Assembly: GCF_014192395.1 (NCBI RefSeq)
Contig: NZ_JACHXW010000001.1
Location: 124,001 to 188,000 of the forward strand
Direction: 5' to 3'
DNA: 64,000 nt
DNA from: Paenibacillus endophyticus
GTDB taxonomy: Bacteria; Bacillota; Bacilli; Paenibacillales; Paenibacillaceae
Shown here: positions 17,439 through 27,331 of the stretch, one piece after another
How positions within the stretch are numbered: position 1 is the stretch's first letter
How the letters are laid out: the number at the start of each line of letters is the position of its first letter
Made by a program: the position numbers and the translations under genes
The notes under the pieces: generated by a model
The model's database searches: none
Told to the model about the DNA's origin: nothing
Seen by the model: the letters and a program-made list of their open reading frames with translations, nothing else

Positions 17439-17912
17439 ATGGTTGATGAATTCGAGTTTTTCAGAAAAGTTCGCGCGTATTACAATAATGTCCCCTTCCT
17501 GGTTCAGTTTACCTATCGCTTGTCTCATCGCGTGGATAAAGCAGTAACAGCCCGCGGTTCCTTCAGCTGTCGCGTGAATCCCCATACCCAAATCGTAGAA
17601 TATGTGCTTGATCTGAAATCGGACCCAATCTCTAGGCCATATAGCGAGCATAGCTCATTCTTATTCTCTAATATTTATGAAGAGATTCCGGTGCAAGTGA
17701 TTGAATATGATCAACATCCGATTCAATCCTTGCGTTATCCGCTTCCGATCGAATACGACTGGCAGGCATTTATTATGTCGGGCGCAGAGGATTCGATCAA
17801 TGCACAAACGATCCAACAGCTGTTTCGCAAATGGAGGTTCGAGCGCTCCGGCGAACAGTTTGTTGACGGGAAGTTGAAGGTGGAGCGGGTTCTGCTTCAA
17901 TGGCAGCTTTAA
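17439..17912 (+). CDS. Hypothetical protein
   Basis: 157 residues from ATG 17439, with GAGGAGG nine bases upstream. Soluble, mixed alpha/beta composition with no signal peptide or membrane segment. Notable stretches are FEFFRKVRAYYNN at the start and PLPIEYDWQAFIM in the middle. I do not recognise a family. A near-consensus sigma-A promoter lies upstream, so it is likely expressed in growth. It precedes ytoI by 69 bp. Confidence 0.65.
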   Translation: MVDEFEFFRKVRAYYNNVPFLVQFTYRLSHRVDKAVTARGSFSCRVNPHTQIVEYVLDLKSDPISRPYSEHSSFLFSNIYEEIPVQVIEYDQHPIQSLRYPLPIEYDWQAFIMSGAEDSINAQTIQQLFRKWRFERSGEQFVDGKLKVERVLLQWQL

Positions 17913-17981
17913 CTCCGTACAGAAGGCGCAGACATGACTTGTTCCGTTCTTTCACTTATAATAGGAGCTTAAGATGGCAAG

Positions 17982-19361
17982 TTGGACGGAGGATACAAAT
18001 TGGCTCCAATCATACCGGGAAATGAGACTAGCACGAAGCATGAGCAGATTCTAAATTATATTCAAGGGCTAAAGATTGGGACGAAAATATCAGTTAGAGC
18101 CATCGCTAAGGTGCTCGGCGTAAGCGAGGGGACAGCATACAAGGCGTTCAAGGAAGCGGAGAGCTCGGGGCTCGTCAGTACGAAAGAGCGGATCGGAACG
18201 GTTCGAATCGACCGTAAGCGCAGAGAGGCGTTAGACCAGCTGACGTTCGGGGAAGTAGCCGAGATCGTTGAGGGCAGATTGTTTGGCGGAGCAGCAGGGC
18301 TTGATAAGTCGCTGCACAAATTCGTCATAGGAGCGATGGAGCTTGACGCCATGCTGCGCTACATTGACGAGGGGAGCCTGCTTATCGTAGGGAACCGAAT
18401 CGGAGCCCACCGCTGCGCGCTTGAAGAGGGAGCAGGAGTTCTCATCACCGGCGGCTTTGAGCCAAGCGCGGAAATTATCAAGCTGGCAGATGACCGCGTG
18501 CTTCCGATTATTTCTTCAAGGCATGACACGTTCACCGTAGCATCGATGATTAATAGAGCGATGTATGACCGCCTTATCAAACGCAAGATTATGCTGATAG
18601 AAGATATTGTAACATTCAGCAAGCCGGCTGACGTGCTTCGAATGGGACAATCCATTATAGAGTTCCACAGACTGTCGCGCGATACGGGCTACTCTCGGTT
18701 CCCGGTTGTAGATGATCGCAGCAAGGTCGTAGGCATGATGACAGCTAAGGATGCAGTTGGCTCGCCCGAGGATGGTACAATCGATAAAGTGATGACGAAA
18801 CATCCGATAACGGCAGCTCCCAATATAACTGTCACCTCTGCTGCCCATACGATGGCGGCTGAGGGCATAGATTTACTGCCCATCGTGGATCGGCACCGCA
18901 AGCTTCTCGGTGTTGTTACGAGGCAGGAGGTGCTGGATGCGATGCGATTTGCAGGAAAACAGCCCGAGTCAGGTGAAACCTTCGAGGATTTGATGTGGAC
19001 TGGATTTATGGCAACGGCAAACGTGAGCGCAGCAGGGCAAGACGAGCTGGGCTTAGCCTACAAGGGTACGATTACCCCTCAAATGTCAGGAGCGTTAGGC
19101 ATGGTGTCGGAAGGTCTCCTCGCAACGCTTATGACACAAGCGGCTCGCAGAATGATTAGAGAGACAGCCAAGCGGGATTATTTGCTGGAGAGCATGACGA
19201 CGTATTTCGTGAGACCGGTGCAGATCGATAGCGAAGTGACGATTATACCGAGGGCGCTTGAGATGAGCCGGAAGTTTACGAAGCTTGAGATTGAGGTTAA
19301 GGATGCCAAGGGGTTGGCCGCCAAAGCGATGATGACGGCCCAAATGATTGATCCCTATTGA
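17982..19361 (+). CDS. ytoI: DRTGG-CBS-hotdog regulatory protein YtoI
   Basis: 459 residues with YtoI domain order: N-terminal winged HTH (about 20-85; IKVLGVSEGTAYKAF-like segment, GLVSTKERIGT), a DRTGG domain (about 90-205), two CBS repeats (about 215-325; SRFPVVDDRSKVVGMM and DLLPIVDRHRKLLGVV), and a C-terminal hotdog/thioesterase-like domain (about 345-459; TPQMSGALGMVSEGLL). Adenine-nucleotide sensing by the CBS pair is likely from the family. In Bacillus subtilis ytoI lies in the same ytpI/ytrI/ytrH/dnaE neighbourhood, which supports the assignment. The start may be the TTG at 17982 (GATGGCAAG...) and is uncertain by a few codons. Confidence 0.85.
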   Translation: MDGGYKLAPIIPGNETSTKHEQILNYIQGLKIGTKISVRAIAKVLGVSEGTAYKAFKEAESSGLVSTKERIGTVRIDRKRREALDQLTFGEVAEIVEGRLFGGAAGLDKSLHKFVIGAMELDAMLRYIDEGSLLIVGNRIGAHRCALEEGAGVLITGGFEPSAEIIKLADDRVLPIISSRHDTFTVASMINRAMYDRLIKRKIMLIEDIVTFSKPADVLRMGQSIIEFHRLSRDTGYSRFPVVDDRSKVVGMMTAKDAVGSPEDGTIDKVMTKHPITAAPNITVTSAAHTMAAEGIDLLPIVDRHRKLLGVVTRQEVLDAMRFAGKQPESGETFEDLMWTGFMATANVSAAGQDELGLAYKGTITPQMSGALGMVSEGLLATLMTQAARRMIRETAKRDYLLESMTTYFVRPVQIDSEVTIIPRALEMSRKFTKLEIEVKDAKGLAAKAMMTAQMIDPY

Positions 19362-19368
19362 TTAGCGG

Positions 19369-19665
19369 TTATTGCCTGGAGGCACTATACGCGCCAAGGT
19401 TGCGGAGCCCGGCGAATAGATTGAAGACGCCGATGACCAAGAAGATTGCGCCAATAACGATGCGGAGCGTAGACTCTCCAGACAGGAACAGCTGTACCAG
19501 TGCGATAAACATAAGCATGATGCCCATGCTTATATTCATTCGCGCAGAGAACAGGCCTCTCGTTCTCGCATCTGAGGCACGACGGGATTTGAAGCTGAAT
19601 ATTGCTGAAAGCACAAGCGTAATAAGAATGCCCGGAACGAGCACCCATTGCAGAAGTTGATCCAA
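19369..19665 (-). CDS. ytpI: YtpI-family membrane protein
   Basis: 98 residues from TTG 19665, preceded by AAAGGAG; Bacillus YtpI is about 100 residues. Three hydrophobic helices: LLQWVLVPGILITLVL, MGIMLMFIALVQLFL and IVIGAIFLVIGVFNLFAG. The frame continues upstream to 19803 but that part overlaps ytrI and has no ribosome site. It ends seven bases from the convergent ytoI. Function unknown. Confidence 0.72.
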   Translation of the reverse strand: MDQLLQWVLVPGILITLVLSAIFSFKSRRASDARTRGLFSARMNISMGIMLMFIALVQLFLSGESTLRIVIGAIFLVIGVFNLFAGLRNLGAYSASRQ

Positions 19666-19750
19666 GCCATGCAGCTCCTTTAATTGATGTTCTAACAGCC
19701 ATTTTTCGCGAATAGTCAGCACTATTGTATCACGAATGAAGGACGTTTGC

Positions 19751-20266
19751 TTATGCAGGCGGCTTTGTATAGCCCCGAACCTCAACCCATAGCTGTAGAA
19801 CATTGTCTACGACAAGAACCGTTTTCATTTCGATCGTGTAATCTTTATTGTATACATCCAAATATACTTTTTGCTCTAGCAGGCTGCGCGCCAAGCTTGC
19901 GTCAGAATCGATCTCATAAATGCTTCTGCCTATGAAAATCTTGAGATCCGCTTTAATTCGCTTAATAAGCTCCGCTTCCGTAACCTTGTCAAGCCGTGGC
20001 CGCTTAGAGTCCTGTCCTGCTTCCTTCTCGATGCGCGGCAGAAGGCTCTTAATAACCGTATGCTGATTCTTAAATTCATTTAAATTTTTCATATCCTGCT
20101 CATATTGCTCCAGCTTTACCTCAAGCTCACTCTTCAAGCTGATTAATGCCTCGAAACGCGCAATAAAGATAGAATTGTATATAATGGCGCCAATGATCAT
20201 GCCTAATATCAGAACGCCAGCCATCTGCAATCCTCTAACAAACCTTTCAAACGGCGGCAAGCGCAT
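19751..20266 (-). CDS. ytrI: Sporulation membrane protein YtrI
   Basis: 171 residues: a short basic N-terminus, one membrane helix (MAGVLILGMIIGAIIYNSIFI), a coiled-coil-like segment (about 40-70) and a C-terminal domain ending in VVDNVLQLWVEVRGYTKPP. In Bacillus subtilis ytrH and ytrI form a sigma-E operon needed for normal spore resistance. It is one base after ytrH. The nrnA gene that sits between ytpI/ytoI and ytrI in B. subtilis is absent here. Confidence 0.85.
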   Translation of the reverse strand: MRLPPFERFVRGLQMAGVLILGMIIGAIIYNSIFIARFEALISLKSELEVKLEQYEQDMKNLNEFKNQHTVIKSLLPRIEKEAGQDSKRPRLDKVTEAELIKRIKADLKIFIGRSIYEIDSDASLARSLLEQKVYLDVYNKDYTIEMKTVLVVDNVLQLWVEVRGYTKPPA

Positions 20267-20267
20267 C

Positions 20268-20594
20268 TTACGCGGCTCCTTTGCATATTAAACGAACGAG
20301 CTCCGTTGCTAAATGCGCCCCAAGAAATGCGATGATGATAAAACAAATCTGCTGCGCCGCAGGAGACAAATGCCCCTCCATAATATTGCTTTCGATGACG
20401 CGGACAGGATCGATCGAGCCGCCAATGGCGGCAACGATCGCCCATATCTTCAGTCTTGCAGCCGTGTCGAGCATGGTTGTCGCCGGAGGAAGAAGCATGA
20501 AGACGGAACCGATCGCCGCAAGCGTAGCCCCCCCAATGACAACGCCAAATGCAATAAAGAAATCAAGCCCTGCTTTGGACAAGAAGTAGCTCAT
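20268..20594 (-). CDS. ytrH: Sporulation membrane protein YtrH
   Basis: 108 residues with three hydrophobic helices (FFIAFGVVIGGATLAAIGSVFML, LKIWAIVAAIGGSID and CFIIIAFLGAHLATELV). Matches YtrH, a mother-cell sporulation membrane protein. TGGAGGGATATAG precedes ATG 20594. The good sigma-E-like promoter upstream agrees with this role. Confidence 0.86.
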   Translation of the reverse strand: MSYFLSKAGLDFFIAFGVVIGGATLAAIGSVFMLLPPATTMLDTAARLKIWAIVAAIGGSIDPVRVIESNIMEGHLSPAAQQICFIIIAFLGAHLATELVRLICKGAA

Positions 20595-20656
20595 CTATAT
20601 CCCTCCATGATTATGAATGTTGGATCACGACAGTCTGCGCCGTACGCCCTGCTACC

Positions 20657-20686
20657 ATTCTATGGGCGTGTCCACTGTGATTATGA
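20657..20686 (-). promoter_or_regulatory. Sigma-E-like promoter of ytrHI
   Basis: On the minus strand TCATAAT (20686-20680) is followed after 15 bases by CATAGAAT (20664-20657), close to the sigma-E consensus kmATATT and CATACAnT. It lies 63 bp upstream of ytrH, whose Bacillus ortholog is sigma-E-dependent. Confidence 0.6.
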
Positions 20687-20733
20687 TAAAATAGAGTTAA
20701 CTTATTTGGACGAAGCGGAAAGGATCGGATGCG

Positions 20734-23700
20734 ATGAGCAGTCAGAACGAACAATCTTTCGTACATTTGCATGTTCATAGCGAATATAGCCTGCTTGACG
20801 GCGCAGCTAGAATCCGTGACCTTACAGCAAGAGCAGCGGAGCTTGGCATGAAGGCGCTGGCATTGACTGACCACGGCGTAATGTATGGAGCCATTCCTTT
20901 TTATAAAGCGTGTCGGGCGAATGGCATTAAACCGATCATTGGCTGCGAGCTTTATATGACGACAGGCTCACGGTTTGAGAAGGGAGCGCGGAAGGACAAT
21001 CCTACTTATCATTTGATCGTGCTTGCCAAAAACGAAACCGGTTACCGGAATTTGATGAAGCTGTGCTCGATCGGTCATTTGGAAGGTTTTCACTATAAGC
21101 CCCGCGTAGACTTTGAGGTATTGCGAAGCCATTCTAAAGGTTTGATTTGCCTTAGTTCATGTCTTGGAAGCGAAATTTCGCAGCATTTGCTGCATGATCG
21201 AATAGAGGAAGCGCAAACAAGCGCACTCCGTTATAAAGAGATTTTCGGCGATGATTTCTATTTGGAGCTGCAAGATCACGGCTTGTTGGATCAGAAGAAG
21301 GTCAATGCGGATATGATTAAGCTGGCAGGCGCCACGGGAATTAAATTAGCAGCAACGAATGACGTTCACTACTTGCAGGCAGAGGACGCTGAGATGCAGG
21401 ATGTGCTTATTTGTATCGGTACAGGCAAAACGACGGAGGATGAAGGTCGTCTGCGCATGCTTTCAGACCAGATGTACTTGAAGAGCACGGAAGAGATGGC
21501 GCTCCTGTACAGGCATGTGCCGCAAGCCATTGCGAATACAGTCGAGATCGCGGATAAATGCGAGTTGGAGCTGACGCTTGGGCGTGCTGCGCTTCCGGTA
21601 TTTCGGCCGGTGCCGGCAGGGATGAGCTCCTCGGACTATTTGATCGCGTTATGCCAAGACGGCTTGGCGGCAAGATATGCGGGCTTGCCGGAATGGGCAG
21701 ATGAGGCCGGATTCAGAGAAAAAGCGGAACAGCGCCTTGAATATGAGCTGTCCGTCATCGACAAGATGGGATTCAGCGATTATTTCTTGATCGTTTGGGA
21801 TTTTATTCGCTTCGCTCACGAAAGAGGGATTCGAACAGGCCCCGGACGCGGCTCCTCTGCGGGCAGCCTAGTTGCCTACACGCTGCGCATCACGGATGTC
21901 GATCCGCTGAAATACAAGCTGTTGTTCGAGCGTTTCTTAAATCCTGAACGGATTTCGATGCCTGATATCGATATCGATTTCAACGATGAGCGCCGCGATG
22001 AGGTTATCGCATATGTGGCAGCCAAATATGGAGATGAGCATGTCGCCCAAATCATTACCTTCGGAACGATGGCGGCAAAGGCTGCCGTTCGGGATGTAGG
22101 GCGAGCGATGAACGTCCCATTCCAAGAGGTGGACCGGGCAGCTAAGCTTATCCCTAACCAATTGGGGATTACGCTGGATGAAGCGCTGCGTTTGAGCAGC
22201 GAGCTTCGTGAGGCAAGCGAGCGGCAGCCCCGAACAGCGAGCATGTTGAAAATGGCCGTTAAGGTTGAAGGCATGCCTCGGCATGCCTCTACGCATGCTG
22301 CGGGCGTTGTCATCTCCCAAGAGCCGCTTACGAACTATACGCCTATACAAGCAGGTAGCGAGCAAATACCGCTTACGCAATATTCGATGGAGAATTTAGA
22401 AGCTATTGGGCTTCTCAAAATGGATTTTCTCGGCCTGCGCACCCTCTCTATTCTAGAGCGCGCGCTAAAGGCGGTGAAGGAGCAGCACGGCAAGGTTATC
22501 GATTTTCATACAATTAGCGATAATGATCCCGCGACGTATGCGATGCTCAGCCGCGGGGATACGACTGGCATCTTCCAGCTAGAGTCAGCTGGCGTAAGGC
22601 GAGTGCTCAAAGAAATGAAACCAACGGATTTCGAGGATATTGTCTCGGTGCTTGCACTATACCGTCCAGGACCTATGGAATTTATTCCGAAATACATTCA
22701 AGGCAAGCACGGCCTGGTTACGGTGGAGTATCCGCATCCCTCGCTCGAGCCGATTCTATCGGATACGTACGGAATCATTGTGTATCAGGAGCAGATTATG
22801 CAGATCGCATCCCTGATGGCGGGATTCTCTTTGGGCGAAGCCGATCTTCTGCGCCGCGCCGTTTCTAAGAAAAAGCGGGAGGTGCTGGATGAGGAGCGTG
22901 CTCACTTCGTGAAAGGGAGCATAGCCCAAGGGTATTCGGCAGCTGAGGCGAATCTGGTCTACGATATGATCGTTCGTTTCGCCGATTATGGCTTTCCGCG
23001 CGCACATGCCGCGGCCTATGGCGTGCTTGCTTTCCAGACGGCGTGGCTCAAAGCGAACTATCCGATCCCTTTCATGGCTTCCATGCTGGCTTCGGTTACC
23101 GGGAATCAGCGCAAGACGGCCGAATACGTGGACGAATGCCGCCGTATGGGCATTGAAGTGCTGCCCCCTGACGTCAATGAAAGCAGCGTTTCCTTTGCAC
23201 CAACGGATAAGGCTGTTCGATTCGGCCTTGCAGCAATCAAAAACGTTGGAACGCAGGCGATTGAAGCGCTTTTGAAGGAGCGCGGCGAGCGGCCTTTTGA
23301 GAGCTTGCTTGATCTATGCCAAAGGGTGGATTTGCGAGTCGTGAACAAACGGGTTCTGGAATCACTCATTCAAGCAGGAGCTTTCGATACACTGCCGGGA
23401 CACCGCGCCCAGCTGCTTGCAGCGCTTGAGGAAACGGTGGAAACGGCAGTCAAATGGCGCAAGGAACGCGAAGAGCTGCAGATCGAAATGTTCGGATTGG
23501 ATGAAATCCAGAACTGGGATGTCGAGCTTCCGGATATCCGGCCGTATACGACGGGACAGAAATTGGATTTCGAACGCGATCTGCTTGGCTTGTATTTATC
23601 TGGACATCCGCTTGATGCGGCGGAGCAGCAGCTCTCGTCACTCGGCCTTGACCGGCTGCTTGAGCTTAGCGATGTAAAGGATGGAACAATTGCCATTGTC

Positions 23701-24390
23701 GGCGTTATGGTTGTGTCTATCAAGCCATTCACGAATAAGAAAGGCCTTTCGATGGGCTTCATCGAGCTGGAGGATCGGATTATGCGGGTTGAAGCTGTCG
23801 TTTTTCCTACGATATGGAAGCGGATCGGCAGCAAGCTTACGAAGGGCGGGCTGGCTATTGTACAAGCTACCGTTCAACAGCAGGATGACGATTATAAGCT
23901 GCTCGTGGAGGATTGCGTGCCGATTGAGCCTGGGGGAATGGATCTTGCAGAGCAAGTAGCCAGATTGCAGAAGCAGGCGAAGGCGCGGGCATCACGTGCG
24001 AGTGGGAGCGCTGCTTCTTCAGGGAGAACCGTACAGAGCACAGCTTATTCAAACCGGAATCAACAACCCTCAGGCAGCAATCCGGGTTCAAAAGCTGAAC
24101 ACGGAGATGCAGGAGCTAATAATGGCGGGAAGATAGGCGTGGTTCCACCTGCAGATCGAAAGCCGCAGCGCATATATATTAAAATCGTATCTGAAAAGGA
24201 GCAGCCGGCAATATTAGATCAGCTCAAAGCGCTGCTCGCAAGCTACTCCGGCCAGCTCGCTACCGTATTATTCTATGAAAAAGGTCAGAAATCGATTGCG
24301 CTTAGCGACAGCTACCGCGTTAAACCGTCCACGCAGCTAATTGCTGCAGTTGAGAGTCTGCTAGGACAAGGGACTATCGTTGTGAAATAA
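20734..24390 (+). CDS. dnaE: DNA polymerase III alpha subunit DnaE
   Basis: 1218 residues. PHP domain at the N-terminus (FVHLHVHSEYSLLDG, about residue 10). The polymerase core holds GPGRGSSAGSLVAY (about 369) and the catalytic aspartates in PDIDIDFND (D411, D413, D415 region). Tandem HhH is near 840-900 and the OB-fold about 985-1067. It makes the primer-extending strand during replication; in Bacillus it works beside PolC. A low-complexity Ser/Gln/Asn-rich linker (about 1085-1140) and a terminal domain (QRIYIKIV to the end) follow, making it about 100 residues longer than Bacillus subtilis DnaE (1115). Similar C-terminal domains occur in other bacterial DnaE proteins. Confidence 0.95.
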   Translation: MSSQNEQSFVHLHVHSEYSLLDGAARIRDLTARAAELGMKALALTDHGVMYGAIPFYKACRANGIKPIIGCELYMTTGSRFEKGARKDNPTYHLIVLAKNETGYRNLMKLCSIGHLEGFHYKPRVDFEVLRSHSKGLICLSSCLGSEISQHLLHDRIEEAQTSALRYKEIFGDDFYLELQDHGLLDQKKVNADMIKLAGATGIKLAATNDVHYLQAEDAEMQDVLICIGTGKTTEDEGRLRMLSDQMYLKSTEEMALLYRHVPQAIANTVEIADKCELELTLGRAALPVFRPVPAGMSSSDYLIALCQDGLAARYAGLPEWADEAGFREKAEQRLEYELSVIDKMGFSDYFLIVWDFIRFAHERGIRTGPGRGSSAGSLVAYTLRITDVDPLKYKLLFERFLNPERISMPDIDIDFNDERRDEVIAYVAAKYGDEHVAQIITFGTMAAKAAVRDVGRAMNVPFQEVDRAAKLIPNQLGITLDEALRLSSELREASERQPRTASMLKMAVKVEGMPRHASTHAAGVVISQEPLTNYTPIQAGSEQIPLTQYSMENLEAIGLLKMDFLGLRTLSILERALKAVKEQHGKVIDFHTISDNDPATYAMLSRGDTTGIFQLESAGVRRVLKEMKPTDFEDIVSVLALYRPGPMEFIPKYIQGKHGLVTVEYPHPSLEPILSDTYGIIVYQEQIMQIASLMAGFSLGEADLLRRAVSKKKREVLDEERAHFVKGSIAQGYSAAEANLVYDMIVRFADYGFPRAHAAAYGVLAFQTAWLKANYPIPFMASMLASVTGNQRKTAEYVDECRRMGIEVLPPDVNESSVSFAPTDKAVRFGLAAIKNVGTQAIEALLKERGERPFESLLDLCQRVDLRVVNKRVLESLIQAGAFDTLPGHRAQLLAALEETVETAVKWRKEREELQIEMFGLDEIQNWDVELPDIRPYTTGQKLDFERDLLGLYLSGHPLDAAEQQLSSLGLDRLLELSDVKDGTIAIVGVMVVSIKPFTNKKGLSMGFIELEDRIMRVEAVVFPTIWKRIGSKLTKGGLAIVQATVQQQDDDYKLLVEDCVPIEPGGMDLAEQVARLQKQAKARASRASGSAASSGRTVQSTAYSNRNQQPSGSNPGSKAEHGDAGANNGGKIGVVPPADRKPQRIYIKIVSEKEQPAILDQLKALLASYSGQLATVLFYEKGQKSIALSDSYRVKPSTQLIAAVESLLGQGTIVVK

Positions 24391-24582
24391 GCTCCCTCCC
24401 GATCTTGCAAACAAAAGTATTTCTTATGCACGTCAGGGCTCGTATGTGCATATGTTTAGAGATACATGTGACGATGGCAATGGAGCTTTTCCTAGAGGAG
24501 CTCGATCAATAGGACAATGCCATCTACTCACGCTAATGTTTCCAAGATAGACGTACAAGCAGTTACGGGAGGGATGAGTCCT

Positions 24583-25074
24583 ATGATAGGAATCGAGAAG
24601 TGGCTCTTAAAACGAGGGGTATCAATCGATGATGTATCCGAAATCGTTTATACACTGCAGCGTCCCTACAATCCTGATTTAACAATGGAAGAATGCGAGG
24701 AGAGCGTAAGAGCAGTGCTCGACAAGCGCGAGGTTCAATATGTCATGTATACGGGAATCGCTCTGGATGAGCTGGCAGAACGCAAATTATTGCCCGAGCC
24801 TCTGCAATCGATCATGGAAACGGACGAGTCGCTATATGGCGTAGATGAGACGCTGGCGCTTGGCATAACGAATGTTTATGGCATGATTGGATTGACGAGC
24901 TTCGGATATTTGGATAAAGTAAAACCCGGTATTATTCGTCAATTGAATGTGAAAGGCGAGCGCATTCATGTGTTTTTGGATGACTTGGTTGCCGGATTAG
25001 CCGCTGCTGCATCGGCCAGAATTGCGCATCAGGACCCGAAAGCGATCCGATATGATTTGCCGGATTCGCCATGA
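24583..25074 (+). CDS. PgpA-related phosphatidylglycerophosphatase (YutG-like)
   Basis: 163 residues from ATG 24583, chosen for GGGAGGGATGAGT upstream; the frame opens at 24517. Helical protein with the family's DETLALGITNVYGMIGLTSFGYLDK centre and FLDDLVAGLAAA near the end, where PgpA enzymes have their metal-binding acidic residues. Predicted to dephosphorylate phosphatidylglycerophosphate, though the short soluble YutG group has little direct evidence. Stands between dnaE and the accDA region. Confidence 0.75.
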   Translation: MIGIEKWLLKRGVSIDDVSEIVYTLQRPYNPDLTMEECEESVRAVLDKREVQYVMYTGIALDELAERKLLPEPLQSIMETDESLYGVDETLALGITNVYGMIGLTSFGYLDKVKPGIIRQLNVKGERIHVFLDDLVAGLAAAASARIAHQDPKAIRYDLPDSP

Positions 25075-25134
25075 CTATGGTATCATTGTGAGATCATATG
25101 GCCTGTTACCGGGATAGCTATGCTTAGTAAGTGA

Positions 25135-25155
25135 GCTTTGCGGAAGCAAAGTTTT
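25135..25155 (+). terminator. Short hairpin with T tract before the 65-residue ORF
   Basis: CTTTGC (25136-25141), loop GGAA, GCAAAG (25146-25151), then TTTT. A small terminator-like hairpin only a few bases ahead of the next ribosome binding site, so it could attenuate read-through into acc genes. Confidence 0.35.
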
Positions 25156-25166
25156 CAGGAGGTACC

Positions 25167-25364
25167 ATGATGTGGACGGTCATTTATATCGCACCAACAG
25201 CTAAAATCGCAGATAACATCAAGAAGCGGCTAACGGAGGAAGGATTTTTGGTGAAAATCCGCTCTGTCAATCTGTCCAAACAGCAATACGAGATACTGGT
25301 TCCATCAGGCGAGTTGGAGGAAGTACAGGAAGTATTTAACTCCATAATGAGGCCTTTATGATGG
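25167..25364 (+). CDS. Small conserved alpha/beta protein upstream of accD
   Basis: 65 residues from ATG 25167 (CAGGAGGTACC just upstream). Beta-alpha-beta pattern (WTVIYIAPTAKIADNIKKRLTEEGF, then YEILVPSGELEEVQEVF), consistent with a ferredoxin-like mini-domain such as DUF2007-type signal-transduction proteins; I cannot assign a function. Ends about 40 bp before accD on the same strand, so it is probably co-transcribed. Confidence 0.65.
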
Positions 25365-25401
25365 ATAGCTTTATACTATTGCGCCTTGAGAGGTGTCACA
25401 C

Positions 25402-26271
25402 GTGCAAATAAAGGATCTATTTACGAAGAAGAAGTATGCGACCATACCATCGGAGCCGCGCAAGCGCGAGGTTCCTGAGGGCTTGATGAATAAGTGCTCC
25501 AAATGCGGCACCATTCAGTACAGCAAAGAGCTTGAGAAAAATTTGAAGGTGTGCTCCTCCTGCGGGCATCATTTCCGACTGACGGCATTGGAGCGTATTG
25601 CATTAACGCTCGATGAAGGACATTTGCTAGAATACGATGCGGACATGGAATCTGTCGATCCTCTTAACTTCCCTGGCTATGCTGGCAAGCTGGAACAGCA
25701 GAAGAATAAATCGAGTCTTCGCGAGGCTGTCATCACAGGTGAAGGGTTGATCGGCGGTTTTCCGGTTGTTGTAGCCGTAATGAGCTTTGATTTCTTTACG
25801 GGTAGTATGGGATCTGTCGTTGGAGAGAAGATAACGAGAGCGATTGAAGCGGCTCACGCCAAACAGCTGCCGCTTCTTATTTTCTCGACCTCTGGCGGCG
25901 CCCGGATGCAAGAAAGTATAATCAGCTTAATGCAAATGGCCAAAACAAGCGCAGCGCTTTCGAAATTTCAAGGCGCAGGTGGTTTGTTTATTTCGATTTT
26001 TACCGATCCTACTACAGGTGGGGTGTCGGCAAGCTTTGCAAGCTTGGGCGATTACAATTTGGCCGAGCCTGGCGCGCTGATCGGTTTTGCCGGACGGATT
26101 GTCATTGAGCAGACCATACGGCAGAAGCTGCCGGACGATTTCCAGACGGCTGAGTTTAATTTGCAGCACGGCCAATTGGACAAAGTCGTTCACCGAAAAG
26201 ATATGAAGCCTACGCTAACGAAGCTGCTTGATATGCATGTCGCAAGGGGGGAAACATCCTATGGCGGGTGA
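25402..26271 (+). CDS. accD: Acetyl-CoA carboxylase carboxyltransferase subunit beta
   Basis: 289 residues from GTG 25402, set by GAGAGGTG seven bases upstream (an in-frame GTG at 25393 lies inside that site). N-terminal zinc ribbon with CSKC and CSSC (about residues 31-53), then the crotonase-fold transferase half with TSGGARMQE and [15 protein letters not shown]. Works with AccA to move carboxyl from biotin to acetyl-CoA, first step of fatty acid synthesis. Its stop lies inside accA (11-bp overlap), so the subunits are coupled. Confidence 0.95.
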   Translation: MQIKDLFTKKKYATIPSEPRKREVPEGLMNKCSKCGTIQYSKELEKNLKVCSSCGHHFRLTALERIALTLDEGHLLEYDADMESVDPLNFPGYAGKLEQQKNKSSLREAVITGEGLIGGFPVVVAVMSFDFFTGSMGSVVGEKITRAIEAAHAKQLPLLIFSTSGGARMQESIISLMQMAKTSAALSKFQGAGGLFISIFTDPTTGGVSASFASLGDYNLAEPGALIGFAGRIVIEQTIRQKLPDDFQTAEFNLQHGQLDKVVHRKDMKPTLTKLLDMHVARGETSYGG

Positions 26272-27331
26272 GCTGCCTTTCGAGAAACCGTTGAATGATT
26301 TGCGGCAGAAAGTTACGGAGCTGAAGACCTTAAGCGTGGAGAAGGGAATTGACTTCACCGAAGAGATTCGCGGCCTTGAGCTGAAGTGCAAACAACTGGA
26401 GGAAGAACTGTACAGCGAGCTGTCTCCAGCTCAAAAAATGCACATGGCGCGTCATCATCAGCGTCCAACCTCACTAGATTTCATTCAAACGGTGTTTACC
26501 GACTATATGGAGCTTCATGGAGATCGTTTGTTTGCTGATGATCTTGCAATCGTGGGGGGACTAGCCAAGCTGAACGGCATCCCGGTAACCGTCATCGGCC
26601 ATCAACGTGGCAAGGATACCCGCGAGAATATTGCTCGTTTCTTCGGCAGTCCTCATCCCGAGGGCTTCCGCAAGGCGCTTCGCCTTATGGAGCAAGCTAA
26701 CAAGTTCAAGCGCCCGATTATTACCTTCATCGATACGAAGGGGGCTTATCCAGGCAAAACTGCCGAAGAACGCGGCCAGTCAGAAGCGATTGCGCGCAAT
26801 TTGCGGGAAATGGCAGGCTTCGGCGTGCCTATCGTATGTATTGTTATCGGTGAAGGCGGCAGCGGCGGCGCACTTGCACTAGGCGTCGGCAACCGCGTAC
26901 TTATGTTGGAGAACGCTATTTATAGTGCCATTTCTCCGAATGGTGCGGCATCCATACTTTGGAAGGATGCTTCAAGAGCGGATCAAGCCGCTGAAGCGAT
27001 GAAGATCACAGCTAAGGATTTGCTGGAGTTCGGCATTATTGAAGATATCATTCCAGAGCCTCAGGGCGGTGCGCATAAGGATTTGGCCTATCAAGCAGAG
27101 CAAATCAAGGATAAGCTGTGGCTGCATTTGCAGGAGCTGCTCCCTTTGACTGCCGAAGAACTGATCGAGGACCGCTATAATAAGTTCCGGAAAGTCGGTT
27201 ATTTCAAAATTGCGGAGAAGCCGCTTGACGTTTCAAACGAGCAGACTGCTGATAGCAATCAAGCTCAATTGGTTGATGATACGGAGCAAACCTCCGCTCA
27301 GACACAGGTGGCAACACCGACCATTCAGTAA
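26261..27331 (+). CDS. accA: Acetyl-CoA carboxylase carboxyltransferase subunit alpha
   Basis: 356 residues from ATG 26261 (AAGGGGGG upstream). Typical helical start ([18 protein letters not shown]), then [22 protein letters not shown], and the active-site glycine stretches [13 protein letters not shown] and [12 protein letters not shown]. The last 35 residues (from DVSNEQTAD) are a low-complexity Gln/Thr-rich tail not needed by the family. In Bacillus subtilis pfkA follows accA; here pyk follows directly and pfkA is not in the window. Confidence 0.95.
   Translation: MAGELPFEKPLNDLRQKVTELKTLSVEKGIDFTEEIRGLELKCKQLEEELYSELSPAQKMHMARHHQRPTSLDFIQTVFTDYMELHGDRLFADDLAIVGGLAKLNGIPVTVIGHQRGKDTRENIARFFGSPHPEGFRKALRLMEQANKFKRPIITFIDTKGAYPGKTAEERGQSEAIARNLREMAGFGVPIVCIVIGEGGSGGALALGVGNRVLMLENAIYSAISPNGAASILWKDASRADQAAEAMKITAKDLLEFGIIEDIIPEPQGGAHKDLAYQAEQIKDKLWLHLQELLPLTAEELIEDRYNKFRKVGYFKIAEKPLDVSNEQTADSNQAQLVDDTEQTSAQTQVATPTIQ

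Noticed and set aside
19385..19702. 105-residue minus-strand frame over ytpI
   Set aside because: Out of frame with the hydrophobic YtpI protein, basic and low-similarity; a shadow.
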